Assembly (NCBI RefSeq): GCF_004297265.1
Contig: NZ_SCUT01000060.1
Span: 1-51,307, forward strand
DNA length: 51,307 bases
From: Reyranella sp.
GTDB taxonomy: Bacteria; Pseudomonadota; Alphaproteobacteria; Reyranellales; Reyranellaceae
Direction: 5' to 3'
Shown: one piece after another, positions 42,301-49,865 of the stretch
Numbering within the stretch: the first letter of the stretch is position 1
How the letters are laid out: the number at the start of each line of letters is the position of its first letter
Notes under the pieces: model-generated
What the model was told of the DNA's origin: nothing
Database searches by the model: none
What the model saw: the letters and a program-made list of their open reading frames with translations, nothing else
Translations under genes and position numbers: made by a program

Positions 42301-44643
42301 ATGGCGAAGTTCGGCATTGGTCAGTCGGTACGCCGGGTGGAGGACCCGCGTCTCCTCACCGGCGGTGGTCGTTACACGGACGACACCAGGCTCTCGACCC
42401 CGGCCGCCCGGGCCTATGTCCTGCGCTCGCCGCACGCCCACGCCGACATCAAGGGCATCGAGACGTCAGCCGCGAAAAAGGCGCCTGGGGTTCTGCTTGT
42501 CCTGACCGGCGACGACGTGAAGGCCGCGGGCTATGGCGACCTGCCCTGCCTAGTCCCGGTCACCAACCGGGACGGCACGCCCCGGGCCGAAACGCCCCGG
42601 CCGATGTTGGCTCAGGGCCGCGTTCGCCACGTCGGCGATCCGGTGGCGCTGGTGGTGGCCGAGACGCTGGAACAGGCCAAGGATGCGGCCGAACTGATCG
42701 AGATCGACTACGAAGCCCGCCCTCACACGGTCGGCACTTTCGAATCAGCTCAGCCCGGCGCCCCGCTGGTTCACGATCACATTCCGGGCAATCTCGTCTT
42801 CGACTGGGAGATGGGCGACCGGGCGCGCACCGAGGCGGCCTTTGCCAAGGCCGACCGGGTCGTGAAGCTCGAGATCGTGAATAACCGCCTGGTCGTGAAT
42901 TCGATGGAGCCGCGCGGCGCCATCTGCGAATACGATCCGACGGACGACCGTTCGACCCTCTGGGTCTCCTCGCAGGGCGTCAGCGTCATCCGCCCCGTTG
43001 TCGCCGACATGATCCTGAAGATCGGCCAACCCAAGCTGCGCGTGCGCACCGGCGACGTGGGCGGCGGTTTCGGCATGAAGATCTTCGTGCACCCGGAATA
43101 TCCGCTGGTCGTGTGGGCCAGCCGCGCGCTCAAGCGCACGGTGAAGTGGATTCCCGACCGGCAGGAAGCGTTCCTGTCGGATGTTCAGGGCCGCGACCAC
43201 GTCTCGCTGGCCGAGATGGCGCTCGACAAGGATTGCAAGTTTCTGGCGCTGCGCGTCACGACGCATGCCGCGCTGGGCGCCTATCTCAGCCATTTCGGCG
43301 CGTTCATCCCGACCATGGCCGGCAGCGGCATGCTGGCCGGTCTCTACCAGACGCCTGCGATCTACGTGAACGTGAAGGGCGTGATGACCAACACGGTACC
43401 GACCGATGCCTACCGGGGCGCCGGCCGACCCGAGGCTGCCTATCTGCTGGAGCGCTTCGTCGACCATATCGGTCGCGAGACCGGCCTCGGACCCGTCGAG
43501 ATCCGCAAGCGCAACCTCGTGAAGCCCAACCAGATTCCCTGGAATACGGCGCTGGGCGACACGTTCGATTCCGGCGACTTCGACAACGTCATGCTGAAGG
43601 GCATGGAGAAGGCCGACTGGAGCGGCTTCCCGGCCCGACGCGCCGCGTCGCTCGCGAAGGGCAAGTGGCGCGGCATCGGCATGTCGACTTATGTCGAGAA
43701 GTGCTCGGGCGGCGCACCGGAAAGCGCGATCGCCAAGTTCAACGAGGACGACACGATCACTGTCTATGTCGGCGTCCAGACCAACGGACAGGGCCACGAG
43801 ACGGCGTTCACGCAGATCATGTCGGCGCGGCTCGGCGTCGATGCCGACCGCATCCGCATCGTGCAGGGCGATTCGGATTTCACGCCTGAGGGCATGACCG
43901 GCGGCAGCCGCTCCATTCCAGTCGCGGGCGCGGCTGTGCTGGGCGTCAGCGACAACATCATCGAGAAGGGCAAGCTGGTCGCCGCCTCGGCGATGGAGGC
44001 GGCGGTGGGCGACATCGAATATGCCGACGCGACCTTCCGCATCGTCGGCACGGACCGGACAATGAGCCTGTTCGACGTCGCGCGCGCCGCCAAGGACCCG
44101 AAGCATGTGCCCGAGGGTAGCAAGCCCGGCCTCGACGATGCCTTCACGCGCACGCCGCAGGCCGCGACCTTCCCCAATGGCTGTCACATCTGCGAGCTCG
44201 AGATCGATCCCGACACCGGCACGCTGGAGATCCTGAACTACTCGATCATGGACGATTTCGGCACGGCGCTGAATCCGCTGCTGCTGCAGGGCCAGGTCCA
44301 TGGTGGAGTCGGCCAGGGGGTCGGCCAGGCGCTGACCGAGAAGACCATTTATGATCCCGAGTCGGGCCAGCTCATGAGCGGTTCGTTCATGGACTATGCC
44401 CTGCCTCGCGCGGACGTGGTGCCGCACGTGAAGTTCGACATGCACAACAGCCTGTGCACGACCAACCCGCTGGGCGTGAAGGGCGCAGGCGAGGCCGGCG
44501 CCATCGGCGCACCGCCCTCCGTGATCAATGCCATCGTGGACGCGATCCATCCGCACACCGGGCTCAAGCATATCGACATGCCGGTCACGGCAGCGTCTTT
44601 GTGGGCGGCCATTGACGCCCATCGAACCAGGAAAGCAGCGTAA
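42301..44643 (+). CDS. Molybdopterin-binding subunit, CoxL-like form II (xanthine dehydrogenase family)
   Basis: This 780-residue protein is of the aldehyde/xanthine/CO dehydrogenase large-subunit family. The active-site loop AYRGAGR (370-376) is of the form II type and lacks the Cys of true CO dehydrogenase (AYxCSFR). Catalytic Glu731 is in GVKGAGEAGAIG, and GDVGGGFGMK and QTNGQGHETAFTQI match the molybdopterin loops. The FAD and 2Fe-2S subunits normally found beside it are absent from both sides. GGAGGAA precedes the ATG. The substrate is an unknown aldehyde or N-heterocycle. Confidence 0.9.
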   Translation: MAKFGIGQSVRRVEDPRLLTGGGRYTDDTRLSTPAARAYVLRSPHAHADIKGIETSAAKKAPGVLLVLTGDDVKAAGYGDLPCLVPVTNRDGTPRAETPRPMLAQGRVRHVGDPVALVVAETLEQAKDAAELIEIDYEARPHTVGTFESAQPGAPLVHDHIPGNLVFDWEMGDRARTEAAFAKADRVVKLEIVNNRLVVNSMEPRGAICEYDPTDDRSTLWVSSQGVSVIRPVVADMILKIGQPKLRVRTGDVGGGFGMKIFVHPEYPLVVWASRALKRTVKWIPDRQEAFLSDVQGRDHVSLAEMALDKDCKFLALRVTTHAALGAYLSHFGAFIPTMAGSGMLAGLYQTPAIYVNVKGVMTNTVPTDAYRGAGRPEAAYLLERFVDHIGRETGLGPVEIRKRNLVKPNQIPWNTALGDTFDSGDFDNVMLKGMEKADWSGFPARRAASLAKGKWRGIGMSTYVEKCSGGAPESAIAKFNEDDTITVYVGVQTNGQGHETAFTQIMSARLGVDADRIRIVQGDSDFTPEGMTGGSRSIPVAGAAVLGVSDNIIEKGKLVAASAMEAAVGDIEYADATFRIVGTDRTMSLFDVARAAKDPKHVPEGSKPGLDDAFTRTPQAATFPNGCHICELEIDPDTGTLEILNYSIMDDFGTALNPLLLQGQVHGGVGQGVGQALTEKTIYDPESGQLMSGSFMDYALPRADVVPHVKFDMHNSLCTTNPLGVKGAGEAGAIGAPPSVINAIVDAIHPHTGLKHIDMPVTAASLWAAIDAHRTRKAA

Positions 44644-44648
44644 AGAGC

Positions 44649-44912
44649 ATGACCGACAAACCGAACGATCCCACCCTTGCCGCCGCCTTGGCCGATTCCG
44701 TGAAGGCGATCGACGCCGACTACAGCGAAGAGATGCGCGAGCTGCGCGCTCTCTTCGAAGAAGCGCGCCTGGAGGCGGAGAAAGACGAGCCGAGCGACGT
44801 CAAGCTTAAGGCACTGCTCAGGGATGCCAACGAAATGGCACGGACCTTTGCCACTCTCGATCCCGCCTGGGGCGCCGTCCAGAGGGTGGCGCGCATGTTC
44901 GGGATTCTCTGA
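44649..44912 (+). CDS. Small acidic helical protein downstream of CoxL-like gene
   Basis: This 87-residue protein is almost entirely charged helix (SEEMRELRALFEEARLEAEKDE, AMLR-type repeats). It starts 5 bases after the molybdoenzyme stop, so it is co-transcribed. I recognise no family. A small assembly or tethering protein for the molybdoenzyme is possible, but this is inference from position. Confidence 0.55.
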   Translation: MTDKPNDPTLAAALADSVKAIDADYSEEMRELRALFEEARLEAEKDEPSDVKLKALLRDANEMARTFATLDPAWGAVQRVARMFGIL

Positions 44913-44918
44913 AGGGCG

Positions 44919-45266
44919 TCAGTTCGCTACGCTGCGGCGGCGTTCCAGCGTACGGCGAATGTTACGCACTACCTTGTCGTCGAGATAGAATGCGCGCTCG
45001 CTGCGGTAGCTCTCGTAGCGGGCGATCTCGATGGCTCCGACGGCCGCCGCCAGACGATCGGCGTCGATCTTGCGCTCGAAGGCGCAATGAACGGCCGGAC
45101 CACATTCATCCTCCACCGTCCGCACCGAATAGTGCCCGTGCGGCGGGAACGTGACGATCAGGTCGTGCAATACCCGAGCGGTTTCAACGATGGGCTGGCC
45201 GCCATCGTCTGCCTGGCCAAGAACAAGATAGGGACTGATGTCCTCCAGGGTGGTGCTATCGCTCAT
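44919..45266 (-). CDS. Hypothetical protein
   Basis: This 115-residue protein starts MSDSTTLEDISPYLVLGQADDGG. The middle has FPPHGHYSVRTVEDECGPAVHCAF, with two Cys and several His residues. I do not recognise it. It is convergent with the small gene at 44649 (7 bases between). No ribosome site stands out before the ATG at 45266. Confidence 0.5.
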   Translation of the reverse strand: MSDSTTLEDISPYLVLGQADDGGQPIVETARVLHDLIVTFPPHGHYSVRTVEDECGPAVHCAFERKIDADRLAAAVGAIEIARYESYRSERAFYLDDKVVRNIRRTLERRRSVAN

Positions 45267-45394
45267 GACGGGTCAACGATGGTGCACCGCGATAGTTGCG
45301 GTCCCGTTCGGGCCGGTGGGCTGTGCAACCATTTACGGGCGTCGTCGTTAATCATGCAGCACGGACTGAGCCGCGGATGTACCGGTGAGTTCGG

Positions 45395-45428
45395 AAGGCC
45401 CGCCCGGCATTGTCGGGGCGGGTCTTTT
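45395..45428 (+). terminator. Intrinsic terminator in a 234-base intergenic region
   Basis: CCCGCCC (45399-45405) and GGGCGGG (45416-45422) are perfect arms extended outward by G-U, G-C and two A-U pairs (AAGG at 45395-45398 with TCTT at 45423-45426), ending in TCTTTT. This is the plus-strand form of an intrinsic terminator. No plus-strand gene ends near it: the closest upstream gene (44649-44912) is separated by a convergent gene. It may end a short RNA from 45267-45395 or act on antisense transcription. Confidence 0.6.
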
Positions 45429-45500
45429 GCGCAGACCGCGCGACATTCCGACACCTATCGTCTATGACTTCGGCAATCTGCTTCAGCCTCGGGGTCCTGC

Positions 45501-46361
45501 TTGCGCTCTCTCTTCGGTTCGGCTTTCGTCGCCTTCCTGCTGGTATCTACCCTCCCGGTTGAAGCGCAGGACACCGTCACGATTGGTGGCGAGAAGAAGC
45601 GGGCGTTCGGGACGGCGATCGGCTTCCGCAATGGCGACACGGCCTGTTTCGTCACGCTGAAGGACGACCGCGGCATCACCTTCGACGAGCCGGCGGACTT
45701 CGATCTCTGCGCCATGGAAAAGTCGCTGAAAGGCAAGCGCCTGGCGCTGACCTACAAGACCGCGCGCGTCATGGCGGCTTCCTGTCAGGGTAATCCGGAC
45801 TGCAAGAAGAGCGACACCATCATCCTGATCGCGTCCGTCAAACCCGCGCCGCTCGCCGCGGCAGCGCCTGCCCCGACGACGGCCAAGAGCGCACAAACTT
45901 CCTTCTGTACGCCGACCGAGACGATCATATTTTCGTGCCGCACCAGCCCGGCGAAGCTCGTGTCGGTTTGCGCCTCTAAGGATGCCGCGCCCAACAAGGG
46001 TTACCTGCAATACCGAACCGGCAAACCCGATTCGGGCGAGCCGCTGGACCTCACCCTGCCGGCTGCCCAGGTGCCGCCGCCTCAGGCGGCCAGCGGCGAG
46101 TCGTTCGCCCTCGCAGGCGGTGGAGGGGCGTGGCTGCGCGTGTCGGCGAAAAACAACATTGCCTTCGTGGTCTACACCGGCATAGGAAATTGGGGCCCCC
46201 GCGGGGAGACGCATGAGAAGGCCGGCGTCACCGTCGAGCGCGACGGCAAGGCCGTCGCCAACCTCAGCTGCACAGGCAAGCCGATCAGCCTGCTCGGCCC
46301 GGACTGGTTCGCGAAGGCCGACATTACGGCCAAGGGCCAGGATTTCGACCTCCCCGACTGA
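45501..46361 (+). CDS. Secreted hypothetical protein with Cys-rich region
   Basis: This 286-residue protein has a signal peptide (LFGSAFVAFLLVSTLPVEAQ), then GFRNGDTACFVTLKDDRG and a CQGNPDCKKSD stretch in the first half, an Ala/Pro-rich linker, and FCTPTETIIFSCRT opening the second half. It appears to consist of two beta domains with several Cys. The start is TTG at 45501; no other start fits. I recognise no family. It overlaps no neighbour and lies just before the aspartyl-protease-like gene. Confidence 0.6.
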   Translation: MRSLFGSAFVAFLLVSTLPVEAQDTVTIGGEKKRAFGTAIGFRNGDTACFVTLKDDRGITFDEPADFDLCAMEKSLKGKRLALTYKTARVMAASCQGNPDCKKSDTIILIASVKPAPLAAAAPAPTTAKSAQTSFCTPTETIIFSCRTSPAKLVSVCASKDAAPNKGYLQYRTGKPDSGEPLDLTLPAAQVPPPQAASGESFALAGGGGAWLRVSAKNNIAFVVYTGIGNWGPRGETHEKAGVTVERDGKAVANLSCTGKPISLLGPDWFAKADITAKGQDFDLPD

Positions 46362-46371
46362 ATTGAATGCC

Positions 46372-47481
46372 ATGTCGCGCCGCCTGAAGATCATTACCGT
46401 CGGCCTGGTACTCCTGCTGTCCTGCATGGTGGGGGCCCGCGCACAGGAACCCTGGCGTGCCTATGACGGGCTCGAGGCGATCGAGATCCCCTTCGCCAAC
46501 GGCTCCATCTCCCCGCATCATGTGCCGGAGATCTGGCTCAGCCTGAACGGTGCAAGGCCGCGTTGGTTCGGCATGGACACGGGCTCGACCGGCATCGTCG
46601 TCTCGGCCGACCACTTCATCCCCGGGCCACATGACGTCTCGCAGGGGCCGGGACGGCTGGTCTACAACAGCAGTGGCCGCATCCTCAGCGGCGAGCACTG
46701 GATGACCGATGTCGTCATCCGCCGCGACGAGCACACGCCGGTCGCCACGGCGCGCGTGCAGGTGCTGAGGGTCAGTCGGATCACCTGCCTTGAGCAAGCG
46801 CGCGACTGCCGGCCGGAATCCGAGCCGCGCAATGTCGGCTTCATGGGAATCGGCTTCGATCGCGGTGCGGCGCAGGCAACGGCCGACGACACCTCGCCGA
46901 AGAATCCCTTCGTAAGCCTCGTTTCGCTGGCGTCCGGCCGGCCCGTGAACTCGGTGCGGCCGGGATACGCCATCACCCGGACCGGCGTGCATCTCGGCAT
47001 GACGCCTGCCCTCACCCGCCACATGGCCTTCGTGAAGCTGATGCCCAAGGCTCATCGCCCCGGCGTGCCGGACTGGAACGGCGCGCCCATGACCGTCTCG
47101 GTCGACGGCATCTCCGAGCAGGGCACGATGCTGATGGATACCGGCATCAACTACATGTTCCTGTCCCCGCCGGCCGGCACGCGCCTGGAGCGGGGACGGC
47201 GTGCCCCCGAGGGCACGCGGATCGAACTCCTCATGCCCGCTCGCCTTCGCCCGCAGCCCGCCTTCTACGAGTTCACGGTCGGGCGGCGCGGCAACCCACT
47301 TCATCCCGAGCGGGTCGAGGTGGTGCACGATGCGACGGTCTTCGTGAACACCGGCCGCATGTTCCTGGAAGGCTTCGACTACCTCTACGACGCCGCCGGC
47401 GGCTATGTCGGCTACGGTTGGAACAACCGTGTCAGCCACGAATACGGCGGCGTGACGCCGGGCAGTTACGGCCCGCCGTAG
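46372..47481 (+). CDS. Exported protein with two aspartyl-protease-like DTG motifs
   Basis: This 369-residue protein has a signal peptide (IITVGLVLLLSCMVGARAQ), the first active-site-like motif WFGMDTGSTGIVVS (D69-T70-G71) and the second MLMDTGINYMFL (D256-T257-G258). Two DTG motifs about 190 residues apart are what a single-chain bilobal pepsin-like protease would show. Such enzymes are rare in bacteria. The second lobe lacks the usual extended DTG(S/T) continuation (DTGIN). The ATG at 46372 starts the signal peptide, 8 bases after the previous gene. Confidence 0.6.
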   Translation: MSRRLKIITVGLVLLLSCMVGARAQEPWRAYDGLEAIEIPFANGSISPHHVPEIWLSLNGARPRWFGMDTGSTGIVVSADHFIPGPHDVSQGPGRLVYNSSGRILSGEHWMTDVVIRRDEHTPVATARVQVLRVSRITCLEQARDCRPESEPRNVGFMGIGFDRGAAQATADDTSPKNPFVSLVSLASGRPVNSVRPGYAITRTGVHLGMTPALTRHMAFVKLMPKAHRPGVPDWNGAPMTVSVDGISEQGTMLMDTGINYMFLSPPAGTRLERGRRAPEGTRIELLMPARLRPQPAFYEFTVGRRGNPLHPERVEVVHDATVFVNTGRMFLEGFDYLYDAAGGYVGYGWNNRVSHEYGGVTPGSYGPP

Positions 47482-47559
47482 AACAAAATATCGGGCTCCT
47501 GTCGGGAAGTGGCGGGTTCGTTCGTCCTTGGGGCAGAACGACCTCACAAGGAGCCTGAA

Positions 47560-48042
47560 ATGACCGTCCCGCCGACCGGCACCCCTGAAAGCGATCGCGA
47601 ACTCGTCCTCACGCGCCTGATCGACGCGCCCCCAGAGAAACTCTTTCGCTGCTGGACGGAGCCGGCACTGATGAAGCAGTGGTTCGCCCCCAAGCCCTAT
47701 GAAACGCCGGTCGTCGAGACAGACGTGCGGCCCGGCGGCTCCAGCCTGATCGTGATGCGCGGCCCTGACGGGCAGGACATGCCTAACCGGGGCATCTACC
47801 TCGAGGTCGTGCCGAATGAGCGGCTGGTCTTCACCGACGCCTTCACCGAGGCATGGCAGCCCTCGGCCAAGCCGTTCATGACGGTCATCCTCACCTTCGA
47901 GAAGCGAGGCGACAAGACGGTCTACACCGCCCGTGTCCGCCACTGGACGGTGGAGGATCGCGAGGCGCACGAGAAGATGGGTTTCCACGTTGGCTGGGGA
48001 ATCTGCGCCGACCAGCTCGCCACGCTGGCCGCGACTCTCTGA
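47560..48042 (+). CDS. SRPBCC/AHSA1-family protein
   Basis: This 160-residue protein has the START-like AHSA1 fold. Seen: LTRLIDAPPEKLFRCWTEP, the conserved KQWFAPKP, and the last helix WGICADQLATLAATL. Family members bind hydrophobic ligands; some act with ArsR regulators, but none is next to it. AAGGAG lies before the ATG at 47560. It probably stands alone. Confidence 0.87.
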   Translation: MTVPPTGTPESDRELVLTRLIDAPPEKLFRCWTEPALMKQWFAPKPYETPVVETDVRPGGSSLIVMRGPDGQDMPNRGIYLEVVPNERLVFTDAFTEAWQPSAKPFMTVILTFEKRGDKTVYTARVRHWTVEDREAHEKMGFHVGWGICADQLATLAATL

Positions 48043-48102
48043 CGTCCACGCAACGCCGAGCGTCCTCCAGCGGTTGTTTCGAAAACCCATCTGGAGGACT
48101 CG

Positions 48103-48381
48103 ATGGTCAGCAAGACCCTCATCGCCATTGCAGCCTGCGTCGTGATCGCAGGGACTGTGCACGCCCAATCGGGCCCAGGCGCCAGCAATGGCGGCACGTC
48201 GACATCGCCGGCCCCGGCGGGCACCTCGCCGACCGTTCCCCCTTCCGCGTCCTCGACGCCGTCGAGCAGTTCGGCCATCAATCCCAGCCCCACGCCGTCG
48301 ACGCCGGGCGCGCCCAGTGCAGGACAACCCGGCGTCGGCTCGGATACGACGCGGCAGGCGCCACCCGCCGGCGCCCGCTGA
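48103..48381 (+). CDS. Small secreted Pro/Ser/Thr-rich protein
   Basis: This 92-residue protein has a signal peptide (KTLIAIAACVVIAGTVHAQ) and a low-complexity mature part of Pro, Ser, Thr, Gly and Ala (TSPAPAGTSPTVPPSASS). GGAGG lies before the ATG. There is no folded domain, and its function is unknown. Its style is like the Pro/Gly-rich region of the secreted protein starting at 51074. Confidence 0.65.
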   Translation: MVSKTLIAIAACVVIAGTVHAQSGPGASNGGTSTSPAPAGTSPTVPPSASSTPSSSSAINPSPTPSTPGAPSAGQPGVGSDTTRQAPPAGAR

Positions 48382-48718
48382 ATACGAACAAGGCGCTGCG
48401 CACGTTGGCGACGCCCACGCGCCACGCTACCGGATCGTCATTGCCGCCGGTGGACGTTCCAGATCCGCTTGTCGTCGAAAACCCGCCGCCTCGGGCGTCT
48501 GCGACCGCCAGGACGCGGGTTGGGCAGACGAATCGACGGCGCCATGAACGTCGCTCCGAGCGAGGAGAGGAAAAACCGACTGCTCAATGTGGAAGTTCTC
48601 ACATGGGAGACGCTGGCACATCCTCCCCGCTGCTTTTGCGCACGCCCGCGCGGAACTCGACCATCGGCAACCTTCTGCGTAGGTTTCGTTGAGTCCACGA
48701 CAGGCCGAGGAGAACGTC
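48382..48718. other. Intergenic stretch with no supported gene
   Basis: Frames exist on both strands but none has protein-like composition together with a ribosome site; the minus-strand frames at 48427-48720 are Arg/Ser/Ala-rich shadows. I see no clear hairpin-plus-U-run, repeat or RNA gene. The last 20 bases hold the GAGGAGAAC ribosome site of the next gene. Confidence 0.5.
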
Positions 48719-49225
48719 ATGCGTTACCAGGTCCAGGCCGCAACGTCCGCAGACGTCGCCTATGTGGCAAACCTGCTCGAGGATCAGCACGCCGCCGCCG
48801 ATTGGCCGGAGAAGCAACCGTGCGACCGGCTGATCGAAGCGTGCGCCTTCAGTACGCAGATTTGGGCAGCGCGGCGCGTGAGCGACGGGGCAACCACTGC
48901 CCTTTGGGGCGTCACACCTCGGCTCGACAATCCCGAAATCGGCTATGTCTGGATGCTTCCCGTCGCCAAGTTTGACGGGGAATCGCGTGATTTCTCGATG
49001 TTGTGTCGCCTCGTTTTTGCCGAGATGCTCGACCAGTTCCCCAGACTGGAGCAGCACATAGACACCCGAGAGGACCGGATGCTCGACCTCCTGCGAGAAT
49101 TGGGCTTCCAGATCGGCGCGCCGCAGCGACAACTTGGATCACCCGGCATCCTGCACCACGTGTGGCTGGAATCCGAACACCTTCGCCACCCTTCGAACCA
49201 TCCAAGCGGACGGATGGTCCACTGA
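48719..49225 (+). CDS. GNAT-like protein
   Basis: This 168-residue protein starts MRYQVQAATSADVAYVANLL, typical of GNAT N-acyltransferases (first strand then helix). IGYVWMLPVAK fits the central strand, and RMLDLLRELGFQIG resembles the C-terminal helix and the ExxGF turn. The usual acetyl-CoA loop R/QxxGxG/A is not obvious, so it may be a degenerate or phage-type (Gp13-like) member. GAGGAG precedes the ATG at 48719. Its function is unknown. Confidence 0.55.
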   Translation: MRYQVQAATSADVAYVANLLEDQHAAADWPEKQPCDRLIEACAFSTQIWAARRVSDGATTALWGVTPRLDNPEIGYVWMLPVAKFDGESRDFSMLCRLVFAEMLDQFPRLEQHIDTREDRMLDLLRELGFQIGAPQRQLGSPGILHHVWLESEHLRHPSNHPSGRMVH

Positions 49226-49250
49226 CGCGGCCACACGAATCCGAAAAATA

Positions 49251-49281
49251 GAAAGCCCCGCCGCCATTTCAGGCGCGGGGC
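49251..49281 (-). terminator. Hairpin with minus-strand U-run
   Basis: GCCCCGC (49255-49261) pairs with GCGGGGC (49275-49281), with three more inner pairs across a bulged C. Read on the minus strand the stem is followed by TTTCTATTTTTC, so it would end a minus-strand transcript. No minus-strand gene lies upstream of it in 49282-49500, so either an unrecognised RNA is present or the element is fortuitous. Confidence 0.4.
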
Positions 49282-49500
49282 CGGGTCGAGTACGCAATTC
49301 GCCTGCCTTAGGTCACCATTACATCCGTGGCTCACCCTGGCAAACGCCTCGCGATCGCTCGACCGCTAGGACTTGACGGATATGGTCATCCAATTGCGAA
49401 CTTCAAGAGGCCGCCGCTGGGTCCCGTCGATTTCGTCGCTTTTGATTTGCGAATGGATTGCAGCCCGGCCTAACCTAGCTTGCCTTCAGGGAGAGCATAT

Positions 49501-49863
49501 GTGACCCACGATCGTCGTCCGTTGCGCGCACTCGCTCAACTGCTGCCGTCAGGTGCGCTGGGACTTTCGGTCGGCTTGGCTGCCGCCGACGCAGCAGCCA
49601 CGACGGTCGGGGAGCCCGAAGGTAGCAAGCGTTCGGTCGCGCAGCGTCTCCAGGTCCTTCGCGCCGACGTCTCGAGCACCATCGAGCAATATCGCCGGGA
49701 TGGCGAGCCATTCGTCGCCGTCGACCCTGAGCAGCTTCTCGCCTGGTGGGGCAATGGCGGCTGGCGCAATGGCGGTTGGCGCAATTGGGGCAATGGCTGG
49801 CACAATGGCGGCTGGGGCAACGGCGGCTGGGGCAATTGGCACAACGGTTGGCATAATTGGTAA
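49501..49863 (+). CDS. Cyclophane-type RiPP precursor (GrrA-like) with Trp-x-Asn core
   Basis: This 120-residue precursor has a leader of about 80 residues with an RRPLRAL start and a hydrophobic stretch LLPSGALGLSVGLAAADAAA, then a C-terminal core (82-120) made only of W, G, N, H and R. Nine W-x-N units are counted: W83, 88, 93, 96, 100, 105, 110, 113 and 117, each followed by any residue and Asn. In GRRM-type systems the radical SAM partner joins the aromatic ring of residue 1 to the side chain of residue 3. Start GTG at 49501 has GGGAGAG upstream; a TTG at 49480 is in frame. The maturase gene begins 2 bases after the stop. Confidence 0.85.
   Translation: MTHDRRPLRALAQLLPSGALGLSVGLAAADAAATTVGEPEGSKRSVAQRLQVLRADVSSTIEQYRRDGEPFVAVDPEQLLAWWGNGGWRNGGWRNWGNGWHNGGWGNGGWGNWHNGWHNW
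49744..49860 (+). repeat. Degenerate tandem repeats encoding the Trp-x-Asn core
   Basis: The stretch is built from short units of the type GGCAAT/GGCTGG/GCAATGGC in varying order (for example AATGGCGGCTGGCGC followed by AATGGCGGTTGGCGC). Units of 9, 12 and 15 bases alternate, which gives the irregular spacing of the nine W-x-N motifs. Such repeats can expand or contract by slippage, changing the number of modifiable sites. Confidence 0.75.
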
Positions 49864-49865
49864 GC

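Noticed and set aside
42745..44622. Long minus-strand open frame opposite the CoxL-like gene
   Set aside because: Antisense shadow; the plus strand has full molybdoenzyme motifs.
47482..47559. Possible terminator after the aspartyl-protease-like gene
   Set aside because: The gap holds no stem of more than 5 bases.
46324..48327. Long minus-strand open frame of 667 codons
   Set aside because: It covers three plus-strand genes with signal peptides or known folds, and its Arg/His-rich composition is non-coding in style.
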